Shown: positions 1-12,400 of the stretch, in pieces | Position numbering within the stretch: position 1 is the first letter of the stretch | Layout: every line of letters begins with the position of its first letter | Origin: DAONJL01 sp035405645 [NCBI: bacterium] | GTDB taxonomy: Bacteria; JAGOBX01; DAONJL01 | DNA length: 13,514 nt | Assembly: GCA_035405645.1 (NCBI GenBank) | Contig: DAONJL010000041.1 | Span: 1 to 13,514 of the forward strand | Direction: 5' to 3' | The notes under the pieces: generated by a model | Told to the model about the DNA's origin: nothing | The model's input: only the letters and a program-made list of their open reading frames with translations | Database searches by the model: none | Translations under genes and position numbers: made by a program

Positions 1-468
1 GGAAATACTGACCAGACAACAGGTGCAGCATTAAATCAGGCTGTTTCTACGCGTGCTACATCTGGCGTGGATTATTGTACTGCGACAGTGGTAAATATAC
101 CAACAGGCGGAAGTTTTGTTTCTGCTACCACACAGGGTATGACATTTAATGTTGATGCAGATAATCCGTCAATAACAGTAAATGCAGGTGAAGATTATCG
201 AGTAATAAAATCTACTACTGGTGCGATGTATGGTTCTTTATTTAATATTGATTTTAGTGATGGCACATCACATATTGATACAGCGTATGTATGGATAGGT
301 GCAAATACACAGACAATAACAGCATACGGTGGAGCAAGTTATACAACGAATTGGGCAATAAATGAAACTGTTTTTGGTGGGCTTTCATCAGGTAATAACA
401 CAGTAAATGTCACTGCTTATGATAGTGCTGGTAATCGGACAAATCAGACAATAACAATAGTAAAAGAG
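1..468 (+). other. Ig-like module(s), N-terminal edge of fragment
   Basis: Residues 1-156 of the fragment. The first 50 or so residues are unassigned and may be the tail of an upstream domain. From about residue 55 the pattern fits a bacterial Ig-like fold: 'ITVNAGEDY', then a central 'DTAYVWIGANTQTI' strand pair, then 'GLSSGNNTVNVTAYDSAGN' and a closing 'TITIVK' strand. The 'G.NTVNVTAYDSAGN' ending is typical of Ig-like modules that sit beside carbohydrate-binding or adhesive domains. The assignment rests on strand pattern only and the exact family is uncertain. Confidence 0.5.
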
Positions 469-3400
469 ACAATTACAATAAATGGTGATACTTCGGACTG
501 GCAATCAGATGAATTATTAGAAAGTAGAAATAATAATTCTTTTTATGTAGCATGGGATGATACTTGTTTTTATTTTGCTTATGGTGGTTCGGATGGTGAT
601 TTAGCAAATGCTGATTTTTTTGTCTATTTACAAACATCATCAGTAACAGGTTCTGATAGCACATATACAACGATAAATTGGGGCGGGCAGGGCACGCATA
701 CATTGCCATTTGGTGCTAATTATGCCATTGCAGTTGAAAATGGAAATTTGGCAGAATTTCAAAGAGCATCATCAGGCAGCTGGACAAATATTTCAAATAA
801 TTCAATTGTTGATTCAAGTTTTTATGGTGGCTGGTCAGGAACTAAACTAACAGAATTTAGAATAAATTGGAATGCATTTGGTGGCAAACCGACATCATTA
901 AAAGTAGTTGCGTTCCATCAATGGGAAAATGCCTCAAATGTCTATAATTCATTTCCAACAGGAAATACAGCAAATAATCAGACAAATGTAACATTTACGA
1001 AATATTATAATTGGACTGATATGACTGATACAGTAGCACCAAGTAGTGGTGTGCCAATAAATAATGCACCAACTGTCACAATAGTAGCACCAACAGCAGG
1101 TAGTGAGACCACAGGCACAGTCCGTTTCAGCTGGTCATATAGTGATGCAGATAGTGATGCACAATCAATGTATAATATCCAATTTTCAACAACAAATACT
1201 TTTGCAACAATATTATATCAAGATACACAATCATCATCAAATACATATTATGATAGTGCATTAAATAATACAAGAGGGACATATTACTGGCGTGTCCGTG
1301 TTTATGATGGACAGGAATGGAGTTCATTTACAACAGGTGATTCATCATTTGTAATGATAGCAGGAAATGATAATAATATAGAAAATGCTGGAATAGCATT
1401 TGAGCCAGATTCAACAGTTCCATCAAAATCATATAGATATATGGATACGAGTGGCCAGACTTTATTAAATGGTATAATGACACAAAATAATTACTGCACA
1501 TTGACAGTGCGGTCATATAAAAATGACTTTACAGCAGCATATATTCGAGTATGGTGGGATAATTATGATTATGCAGATGGCGAATCAATATATACAATGA
1601 CAAAAGCATTTAGTAGTGGAGTATATGATTATTGGTCTGGCACAATACCTGTTCATACTGTTCGTGCTTATTGTTATTTCAGATTATATGTTGTGGATGG
1701 CAATGATACACATACTGTTTCAAATGGTGGTTCAGGTGGCACAGAGTATGGTAGTGGTTCTGATACCTGGTATATTGTTGATTCGCAGTCGAATTCCAGT
1801 AGTATATTAGATGATAGTTATTTAGTGATTTATTATCCAACAACAGGTGATATATTAATCACAGAAGTAATGCCAAATGAACCTGGAACAGATGCTGGAG
1901 ATTATAGATATGAATATATAGAAATTTATAATAATACAGCAAGCACGATTGATTTAGATGCGTATTTAAAAGTAGATGATGATTTAGATTATGCAGGTTC
2001 TGTAAGATTAGAAATAATAAATTATGCATTAAATAATACAGGTGCAGATACAGATACATTATTATTAGGTCCAGGAAAATATGCTATACTAATTGATGAA
2101 GATTACAGAGCAGCAACACATATATATCAAATAGATTCATCAGCAATTGTTTTAATGTCGCCTGATGGTTCAAATTTATTTGGTTCAGGTTTAACAACAT
2201 CAGAAGATATATCATTATGGTTTAATGGTGTGTTAATGGACACATATCCAGCAAAATCACCATCAAATGATGGCGCAGCAATAGAAAGAGTTGATACTTC
2301 AGTTCCATCAGGTGTTCCTTCAAATTGGGTAGAAAGTAAAATACAAAGATATAGTGCTACATATACATATTATGGGACACCAGGTGAAAAATATGATACG
2401 CCAGCATTAGCACCAACAGGATTATCACCGACAAATGGGAGTGGACAGAATACATTGACACCGACATTAAGTTGGACGCATAATGATAATGCAGGTTCGT
2501 GGACAACGCAGGTTAAATTTCATATACAAATTGATACTTATGGGACATTTGCAACAGGAACAAATATAGTTGATAGTTATGTGACATCAACGAGTAGTAG
2601 TTGGACAGTACCACATAATCTTAGGAGATGGACAAAATACTATTGGCGCGTTCGGACTTGGTCAAGACCAGATTTTTGTGATACAGGTGCTTGGTCATCA
2701 GGAACTGATACTTTTTATATAAATAGATTTATAGTAGATGCTGATACTGAGGATTGGTATGGTTCAACATCTGTTGACGCAGATAAAAATAATTGGAATA
2801 CAATAAAAGTTGGAATAGATGAGCAAAGCGGGACATCGACAACAGGCGGAAAATTTTTCTGGCGTGATGCAATACCAATTTCACTTGGCGGACAAAAATA
2901 TACAGATGGCGATGCCTCGACAGAAGGTAATTATTCAGGAAATAATGCATCAGCGCATGATTTAAAATATTTTTCAATGGCAATGGATTATAATAATTTA
3001 TATTTTTTAATTGAATTAGTAGATTTAAGAGATGATATACCTGCTTTAGTTCAAATAGCACTTGATGTAGCAGATAATACAGCAATAGATAGTAGTATAT
3101 ATTTTCACGGAACAGGAGTTACATCAAAAGATGTGAAAGTAACAGAAAATTCAAAATGGGAATATTTGGTTCAGGTATATAACGGAGGTGATAGGATATA
3201 TGTAACTACACCACAGAGCATTTGGCAGGATACTAACATAACTGGCTCTTCAACATATAGTGAACATATAGATAATAATTTTTTTGAAGTAGCAGTTCCG
3301 TTCAGTTATATTGGTGGATCATCATATTATTTAAATCGTAGTTCCAGCGACCCATTAAAGGTATCAGTAGCAGTCTTTAGAGCAAATACTGGTAGCAATC

Positions 3401-6400
3401 CAGCAGTGCCGTCAGATTTTAATAAGAATTTAGGTGGAAGTGATTATAATGTGCCACAGGCTGTTGATTGTATTTCAGATTTGCCATATAATTATAATGG
3501 TGCTTATGACCCACAACAACATGAATTAGGTCCTAATGATCAGACAATTTCATATAACATAGTAACAACATCATCAAATGGAAATGTTTTGAGTGTGGAG
3601 ACAGTTTCATCAGGAAAAGTACTGGATGGAAATTTAGGCGATTGGGTAACAGCAAATGAACGAATGGAGGTATCAAATGGAGATACATTATGGCTTGCAT
3701 TTGGTGATGAAAATATAAATGTAGCGTTAGAGGGTTTTGATTTAAGTGGAGCTTCACATTTTGGAGTGATTTTTGATACATCAGCAAATACTGGCTGCAC
3801 AGTTGGTGTAGGTGGGCCGAAATTTGATACATCATTTACACCAGATGTATATATAATTGTAAATGATGGTTCTGATGGCTATTATTATAAACCACAAGCA
3901 AATGGAACATTTGGGAATAAGACATCATTAACGAGTGCACAATTTTATGTAAAATCATCAGATAGCACAGTAGAAATGGCAATACCGCGGTCTTTATTAG
4001 GAATAAGTAATCAGAGTAGTGGATTAAAAGTAATGGCATTTACATCAACAGGTTCAGGTATATATGGAGCCTGGCCAGTGACAAACCCAACAGGAGCAGA
4101 TTCATCTGTTTTAACATTTATTGGTACATATTATTATGATTCAACAGTTCAGAATGCGAAAACAAATAATGCAATAGATACGAATTCACCACCGACATTT
4201 GTAATAAGTGTAAAGAGTACACCACATTATGATAGTAATAGTGATTCTTCGGATGCTGATACATCAACTTGGTATGATTCGAGTTTGTTAAATGATAGTT
4301 TTACGATAATAATAGAAGCCGCAGATGGAGTAAGTTCAATAGCAGATAGTGGAATAGAATTAAGCTGGAAATCAACAACAACAGCAAATAATAAATATGT
4401 TCGATTAGGAAAAACAGCATCATCCAATAGTTTTGATATAAGAGGTGATACAAATGGTATAATAACTGTGGAAGGATGGGCGAGAAATAATTATGGTTTA
4501 CAGAGTTATGATACAATAATATTTGGCTTTGATAATGTGAATCCAACCACACCGAATTTATTACACCCATCATCACAAAGCGATACAACAGGAGATTTAT
4601 CATCCGTAATCCGATTTGATTGGTCTGATGCAACGGATATCTTATATGGAACAACGACAGGTTCTGGCTTAAAGCGTTATCATATCTGGATATCAACGAA
4701 TAATAGTTTTAGTGATACTGTGTTTGCTGGCTGGACAAGCGGGACAACATCAGAGACAACATATAATTTTTCGAGTAAAAGTGAAGGGATATATTATTGG
4801 AAAGTAAAAGCACAGGATAATGTATTAAATGAAGGGAATTATACAGCAGCAGATACATTTTATTTTTCGAGAAGACCAACTTTATCGAGTTGGAATCATT
4901 CATTTGTAAGTTGCACAGTTACATTAAATTTTGATACACAGGTAAATTGTGATAATGCTGATACAACGAAGATTTATATACAAAAGACAAAGACAGCAAG
5001 TGGCGATAGTGTGGCATTTACAGGAGCAACGATATTAACGAGTGGTTATTCATCAGTTTTGACGATACGATTACAACAAAGCACGGTAAATACAATAGCA
5101 GGGTGGGAAACAGCGTCTATTTATTTATCTTATGATACTGATTTTGTAAAGAATACAAGAGGATTTGGTTGCACAGCAGTAACAGCAGCAAATGCTAAAT
5201 TGGTGAATAATTATGTAACTGGTTATGATACTGATATTATAATAAATGAGTTATATTATTATCCAGCAACAGGTGATAAAGAATGGATTGAATTATATAA
5301 TAAAGGAAGTAATGGTTGGAAAAATTTAGATGGGTGGGTAATAAGATATGATGGAACAAATAGGCATACATTTACAGAATCAGTAATTATGGGACCAGGT
5401 GATTATTTAATAATTTCAAATGCATCGGGAACAAATGATACTGACTTGACGCAAGGAACAGCAGGAACAGGAATAATCTATAAAAATACATCAGATTATA
5501 TGTCAAATACATCAGGTGATTTATCGCTATATAAAAGTTCGACGATAAATCAAAATACAATAGTTGATTTTATAGCTTGGGGTGCATCAGCAGGTGAATA
5601 TGATGATACAGCAGTAACAGCAGGTATCTGGACAGCAGATACATATATAACAGGTGTAACAACACAAGGCTATACAATTGGAAGATATCCAAATGGAACA
5701 GAGACAAATTCACCAGCAGATTGGACAGAATTTATGGATTCAACGCCAAATAGTGTAAATGAATATCCATCAGGTATTGGTTCAGCACAAATAACAGCCC
5801 CTGATTCAGGAATAGGATTAAGAGGTGATACAGGACAGTCAGTAACAATCGGGATAACAGGATTAGGCAGAGCGACAATAGATTCAGTGACAATAACAAT
5901 ACCATATTTAATAAGTTGGACAAATAACGCAAGTAATGTATATATAACAGGTGCTGGTGCAGGCACGCCGAGTGATACTACAATAAGTGGCGCAGGGACA
6001 GAAGCAAGTCCTTATGTAATAAAGTTGACAAATTTAGCAATAACAACAGCAAATACAGTTTCAATAACGATAAAAGATTTGAGATATGATGGAGGCGCAG
6101 ATAGTAGTGGTAAGGCCATTACAGGGCAATTTACTTTTATAGTGAAAACAGGCGTAAGTAATAAATCAGTATCTGAAATATCAAGTTCGCCATCATTAAA
6201 GGTAATTCCGAGAGCAGGTGAGATATTATTCAGTGAAATATATCCAAAAGGAACAGGCACAACAGGAGAATGGGTAGAATTTTATAATCGAACAAATTAT
6301 CATTTAGGTTTTAATGGATTAGTCTTAAAAGCTTCTGGTATGCTCAATCCATTTAATTTTAGTTCTGGTGATTCAATTCAACCATATAGTTATTTTTTAG

Positions 6401-9400
6401 TAGTCGATGAAGGATATGAAGGCCAATATGATACGATGACAAGTAAATTAAATTTAGCACAATTTTCTTCTGGTGATGGAATAGCATTATATTGTCCAGC
6501 ATCGAGCACAGCATATAACACTTATGTATTGGATGCAGTAGGGTATGGAACAGGCAGTATTTCACAAAGTTGGTATTATGAAGGTGATACAATTAATGTA
6601 GATTGTGGGACAGATAGTTCGTATGAAAGATTATCCGAAGGAGCAACAGATGAGGCATCGCATAATCCAACAGGTGGAAATAGTAAAGATACAAATAATA
6701 ACAGAAATGATTTTTATGTGCGTGGTGTTCCAGAAGCACAGGGCAGCTGGTCACAGGCAGAAGCACCAGCAGGTGCATTGCCAAATGGAAGTGCTTCTAT
6801 AACGCCGACAAATTATGTAGCAGTAAGTGGAGCAGGTGAGTGGACAATTGTTTATACCTGTGGAAGTGTAGCATTTACGAGTGGAGTAATAAAAGTAGGA
6901 ATACCGTCAAGCTGGACAGCACCACAAAAGTCGAGTGCAACATCCTCAGGTTATGTGTCAGTAACAACATCAGGAAATGGCACGAATTCTTATCTCGGAT
7001 ATGATTGTTCAGGTAATACAATTACTGTTTGGGGCGTGGTATTAAGTGATTCAAGTTGTAAGGTAAATATAAAATATGGATATACAAATAATGGAACAAA
7101 TAAAGGAGCAATAGTAAATGTTCCATCAACAACAGGAACATATACATTTGATGTAGAAGCATCAATTGATTCATCAGTTACAACTGATATAAGATATCAA
7201 CCATCATTAAAAGTAGTAAATCCAGCAAGCTGGACTATGACACCATCAATTGACCCACAATCATTTAAAGGTTCGGAATATGAGGTTTATATTACTGTAA
7301 GAGATTCAAGTAATAATTTATTATATGGAGCAACAATAATAGCAGATAGTATAAGTTCACCGGGTGATAGTGCAACAATAAGTGAATATTCATCATTTAA
7401 TAATGGTGATGGTCATTATAAAGAAAGTTATGTAGGTGCTGGCACTGGTGATACTGTATATGGATATACAAATTCATCAGGACAATTTTATGTGACATTA
7501 ATGACATCAACTGATTCAGGTTTAAATCAATTTAGATTTTATAATAGTGTGCTCGGTGAGACAATATATAAGGATACGACAAGAGACCCATTCCCAGTAA
7601 TAAGTGAGATAGCATGGGATGGTGATGACCAGTATGAATTTTTAGAAATATATAATCCATTATCAACATCAGTAGATATGACAGGTTATCATATAGGTGA
7701 TGCTGGTGGGACAAATACAATAGTAACAGAAGCACAATTTAATGGAATATCACTTCCAGCTTATGGATATATTTTAATTTATGATGATTTACCAAATGAA
7801 GGAGCATCATATATAGCAGTTCCAGATTCTGATTATGTAAATACAGGTGTTGTTGTCATAAATGTAGATTTAGGCGCAAGTGGAAAATTTTCAGATTCAG
7901 GTGAATCAATTACAATTTATAAAGATGGAGCAACAAATACATTTGTTGATAGACATTATAAATCAACAGGCGGCTGGTGGGCTGGTGTGGATAATCAAAA
8001 GAAGTCAATGGAACGATTATGGATAACAAGGTCAGGTGATTTATCACAAAGTTGGTCAACATCAACAGCCACGCATTATTATCAGGGAGGGGCATCAGAA
8101 GGTAAAGGCACGCCAGGTTATGCTAATAGTGTATTTTTATATAATTCAACAATAAATGAAGTTGATACAACTGTTGGAAATACAGATACTGATGCGAGGA
8201 TTTACATAAGATTAGTTCAGAATGATGGAAGACCAGTAGTAAATCATAAGGTATGGTTGCGAAGCAGTAGAGGAACAGGTTATGATACATTTATACAACC
8301 ATATCAATATTTTGGGACAACAAGTGAGACTGGCGTAACTTATGGACTTGTTTATTCAACGACATCTGGGACAGCAACGATATATGTAGATACACCAGCA
8401 GGAATAACCGATACAGCAGTAGTAGTATTTGATTTTGATTCACCATCAGTTCCGATGAATATAAGTAGCATAGATACAAATGCAACAAATGTTCGATTTG
8501 ATTGGAGTGATGCGAGTGATTCACATAGCGGAATGCGTAGGTATCGGATACAAATAGCAGGAAATGTAGAATTTTCAGTGTTAATAGCGGATTCATATAC
8601 AGCAAATGCGACGACATCCGAGACAACAATAACATTAAATGATAGTATATATTACTGGCGAGTAGCAAGTCAGGATAATGTCGGAAATGTAAGTAATTGG
8701 AGTAGTTATGAAACAGCAATAGTTCGGTATAATGCGCCGAGTATAAAAATAACAAATCCAGCAGATTATGATGAAACGAGTGTAAGTTATACAACAATAT
8801 CAGGAACAACGAAAAATTCAAATTTTGCAGATTCAATATATTTATATGTAAAAGGTGAGACACAGGGAACAGCAATATCGTTAAGTGGTTATAATGCTAA
8901 CTGGTCAGGGTCAGTAACAATAACAGGTAATGCAGATGTAATAGTAGCAAAATTAATAGATAAATTTGGTAGAACAGCGTATGATACAATCACATTAAAT
9001 AATTGGGCGTCAGATACGACATTGAAAATAAACGAAATAATGTATAATCCGCCAGTAGCATTTGGTGATACAAAGGGTGATTGGCTTGAATTATATAATG
9101 ATACAAAATATGCGACAAATGTTAAAAATTGGAAAATACGAATAGGCAGTGGTAGTTTATTTACTTTAACCACATCAGATTATTATATACCTGCTTATGG
9201 ATATTTGATATTAGCAGCTGATACAACAACTAATGGTTTGTTAAGTGCGACATATAATTATAATATAAATGATTCATATTTAATGATAACAGGGCTTGAC
9301 CTTGACCCTACATCCACAACAATAACAATATTAAATTCAAACGGGTATATAGTAGATAAGATAACATATAATGCGAGTTGGGGTGCAGGAACATCAGTAT

Positions 9401-12400
9401 ATGGAAAAACATTAGAACGAATAAATCCAGATGGAGGAAGGACAGATGCGAATTTTGATACAACGACTGCGAGCTATGGAACACCAGGGGCAATAAATAG
9501 TTTATCGATGAATTTGTCAATAATAAGTGATGGACTGGCAATAGCTGATACAAATGTTAGTGGCAGTTATGATACAATAGCAGAATTTAGAGTAATATTA
9601 ATAAATCAAAATCGACATCCAGCAAGAAATCACAATATAAAAGCATTTACAACAGGTAGTGCAGTATTTACAAATTCAACAGGTAGTGAAAATTATGGAA
9701 ATAGTTATAATGGTGCAACAAATGATAGCGGTTATATTGATTTTTATTTAAAAAATAGTGTAGCAGAAACGGTCTATGTGACAGCAAGTTGCACAGAATT
9801 TTCATTATCAGGTGATTCAGTATATATAAGTGATAGTGGAAAAATCCAGTTTATAGAATACAATGGAATGGATATGGGCTTTGATACATCAATATCAATA
9901 GAAAGTGCAACTGTAAGTTCAGAAACATTTATTATGGAACCAGTATTCTCACCTGATGGTAATAATATAGCATATTTAGGAAGATATGGTGGCGATACAT
10001 ATTTTGATTTATATAAAATGACAATAGCAAATTTAACAAAGACAAAATTAGCAGATGGCGAAAAATTAAAGATAAATAATATGAGCAGAATAACCTGGGG
10101 TTATACAATAGGAGCAGATAGTTATATAATAGTAAGCGGGACATATGATGCAACAGGAAGAGTAGCATTATGGGCAATAAAACCCGATGGCACAAATGCA
10201 AATTCCACCCAGGCTGATTTAATAGCAGCAAATCAGAGAATTTCATTAGAAAAAATATTGAATATTTATGATGTTGATTTAATACCAAATCAGGATACAA
10301 CTGTTGTTATTGTGCAAAAAAGATATATGCTTGTTTATAATACAAAAGCAGATACATATATTTATATAATGAAATATTTAACATCCCCATCATTTAATAG
10401 TGATGGCAAACATTATGCAATTGGTCAGCCACGATTAAGTCCAAATGGTAAACATATTGCCTTTATCAGATATCATAGTTGGGAAAATTCTGCTACAAAA
10501 GCATTTATTGATAATAGTGTTGATACAGTTTTATATGGTGAAGTATGGGTATTATGTGATGTTGATAAAATAATAAGTGGCGAAGAAAGTCCACTATTGG
10601 CAATGAGAGAAGGAGGACAGGATTGGAATGACACGCGATTAATAAAATTATCTGATAGTAATAAATTATGTTATAATCCTAATTGGAATAGCACTGGTGA
10701 TGTAGTGAGTTGGAGTCAGGATGATAGCGGTGCATTTAATATAAAGAGATTGCATAAGGCTGGTTATGATGGTAGTTATGTTTATTCTGAATTTTCAAAA
10801 GCAGATTTTAATGTATATCAAAGAGGAATAAATACAACAAGTAAAACAACAACAACAGGCATATTAGAAGAAAAAACAGGTGATGGTAATCAATTTTCAA
10901 GAGTATATAGTAATAGCGATACAACTGCAATAGTTGAGATGAGCGGCGGTTCAATGCAAATAAAAATTCAAAAAATAGGTAATTCAACACAGGTAACAGC
11001 AAATGGCGGAATATTATTTGATAATGGCAAAACGACAATATCAGTTCCTGCAAATGAAGATTGGGCTATAAATACTATTTTGCAAGTAACAGAACCAACA
11101 TCAATACCTTCAGGCGATTCTGATGCAGTAAAAATGGTTTTAACCGGTGCAGCAAGAGAATATTATCCATCTGGTCAGCAATTTTCTAATTTTGTTGAAT
11201 TGTATTTATATTATACAACAACTGATTTAACAAATTTAGGTATCACAAATAATACAGAACAAGAATACCAATTAAAGATATATTTTTATAATCCAACAAC
11301 AAAGAGTTGGGAAAAATATGATGGTATTGTTGAACCAGAAGATGGAACTGATTATGCCGGTAGAATAAGAATTTATACAAATCATTTCTCATTATATGCA
11401 ATTGGTTTAGATAGAGAATTATCTGATACTTTATCAAGTATAATTATCAGTCAGGATACTGTAATTTATGAGAAAGGTGAGACAATTAGTTTTTCGATTT
11501 CTTTGAAAGATAAAGAAGGTGTTGGTTTAGGTAAACAGGAAGTATATTTAAGGAGTGAACCGTCAGCTGGAATAACAATTATTCAATTTGATACAAATAC
11601 TACTAATAATAATTCGCCATTAGGAGTTGTAACAGGTTATATTAAGATTGATACAAATTCTTATGAGCAAATATTATTAAAAGCAGTAAACAAAAATAAT
11701 GAGCAAATAATATCAGATACAAAAGTAGTTAAAATAATAAGAATAAAAACATTAATTGATAAATCAAAATCAGAAATATTCGCAAGTAAAAATGTAGTAA
11801 AAACATTTGATAATGATAGTGTTATAATAACGATAAAATTTAAAGATGAAAATAATCAATTCATAAAAGGAATAAGCGGTAGAATTATAGTAGCGAATAG
11901 TGATGGAAGTGAAATAATTGAGCCAGCAGGAATACAACAAAGTGACGAAAATGGCGAAATAATTTGTATAATAAGAAGCACAAAAGCAGGAACAAAAATA
12001 ATTAAATTAATTGATGCAGAAGAAAATGATTTACTTAGTGATACTATTGTTATTGAATTTATCGATGAAATAAAAGTAGTAAATGATACAAATTCTTTAA
12101 TAAGTATATCAAAATCAGTATGTATTGCAGATGGTAATGATAGTGCAGAGATTACATTTATTTTACGCAATGAAAATAATGAAATAGTAAAAGGTGCTGC
12201 TGGCAAAATTACAATTGTAAATATAAGTTCGGAAGATACAATCATACCTGCTGATATTCAGATAGTTGATAATAATGGTGAAATAAAAGCATCAATTAGT
12301 TCAACAAAAGCAGGTAAAAAAGAAGTAAAATTAGTTAATAGTGAAAATGTAGAAATAATGAAGAAGAGTGTAGAATTAACATTTTTAGAAGTCGATAAAA

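Noticed and set aside
1616-1810. Plus-strand open frame in another frame (also 6605-6802)
   Set aside because: Both are short, out of frame with the giant gene, lack domain signal and have composition unlike the main frame.
3136-3160. Internal start sites that would divide the region into several genes
   Set aside because: In-frame Met codons occur, but no stop codon precedes any of them and no intergenic gap exists, so splitting the frame is not supported.
4177-4300. RTX-type or dockerin-type calcium-binding repeats in the Asp/Ser-rich loop
   Set aside because: The loop lacks the GGxGxDxUx nonapeptide periodicity of RTX repeats and the paired F-hand spacing of dockerins. It is only an acidic loop.
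2729-4696. Cluster of minus-strand open frames of 60-131 codons
   Set aside because: They overlap one another in different frames, have the same low-complexity Leu/His/Tyr composition, show no ribosome-binding context, and sit opposite recognisable CBM9-like and Fn3-like domains.
8291-8875. Long minus-strand open frame of 194 codons
   Set aside because: Its product is dominated by Leu, His, Tyr, Asn and Ser with no domain signal. It is the shadow of A-ending codons on the plus strand, and it lies wholly inside well-supported Big-1-like, Fn3-like and Ig-like modules.
11856-12245. Minus-strand open frame of 129 codons with a hydrophobic, membrane-like look
   Set aside because: It lies exactly antisense to two well-matched Big-1 domains. 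The hydrophobicity is the reverse complement of Lys/Glu/Asn-rich codons, so it is not evidence of a membrane protein.
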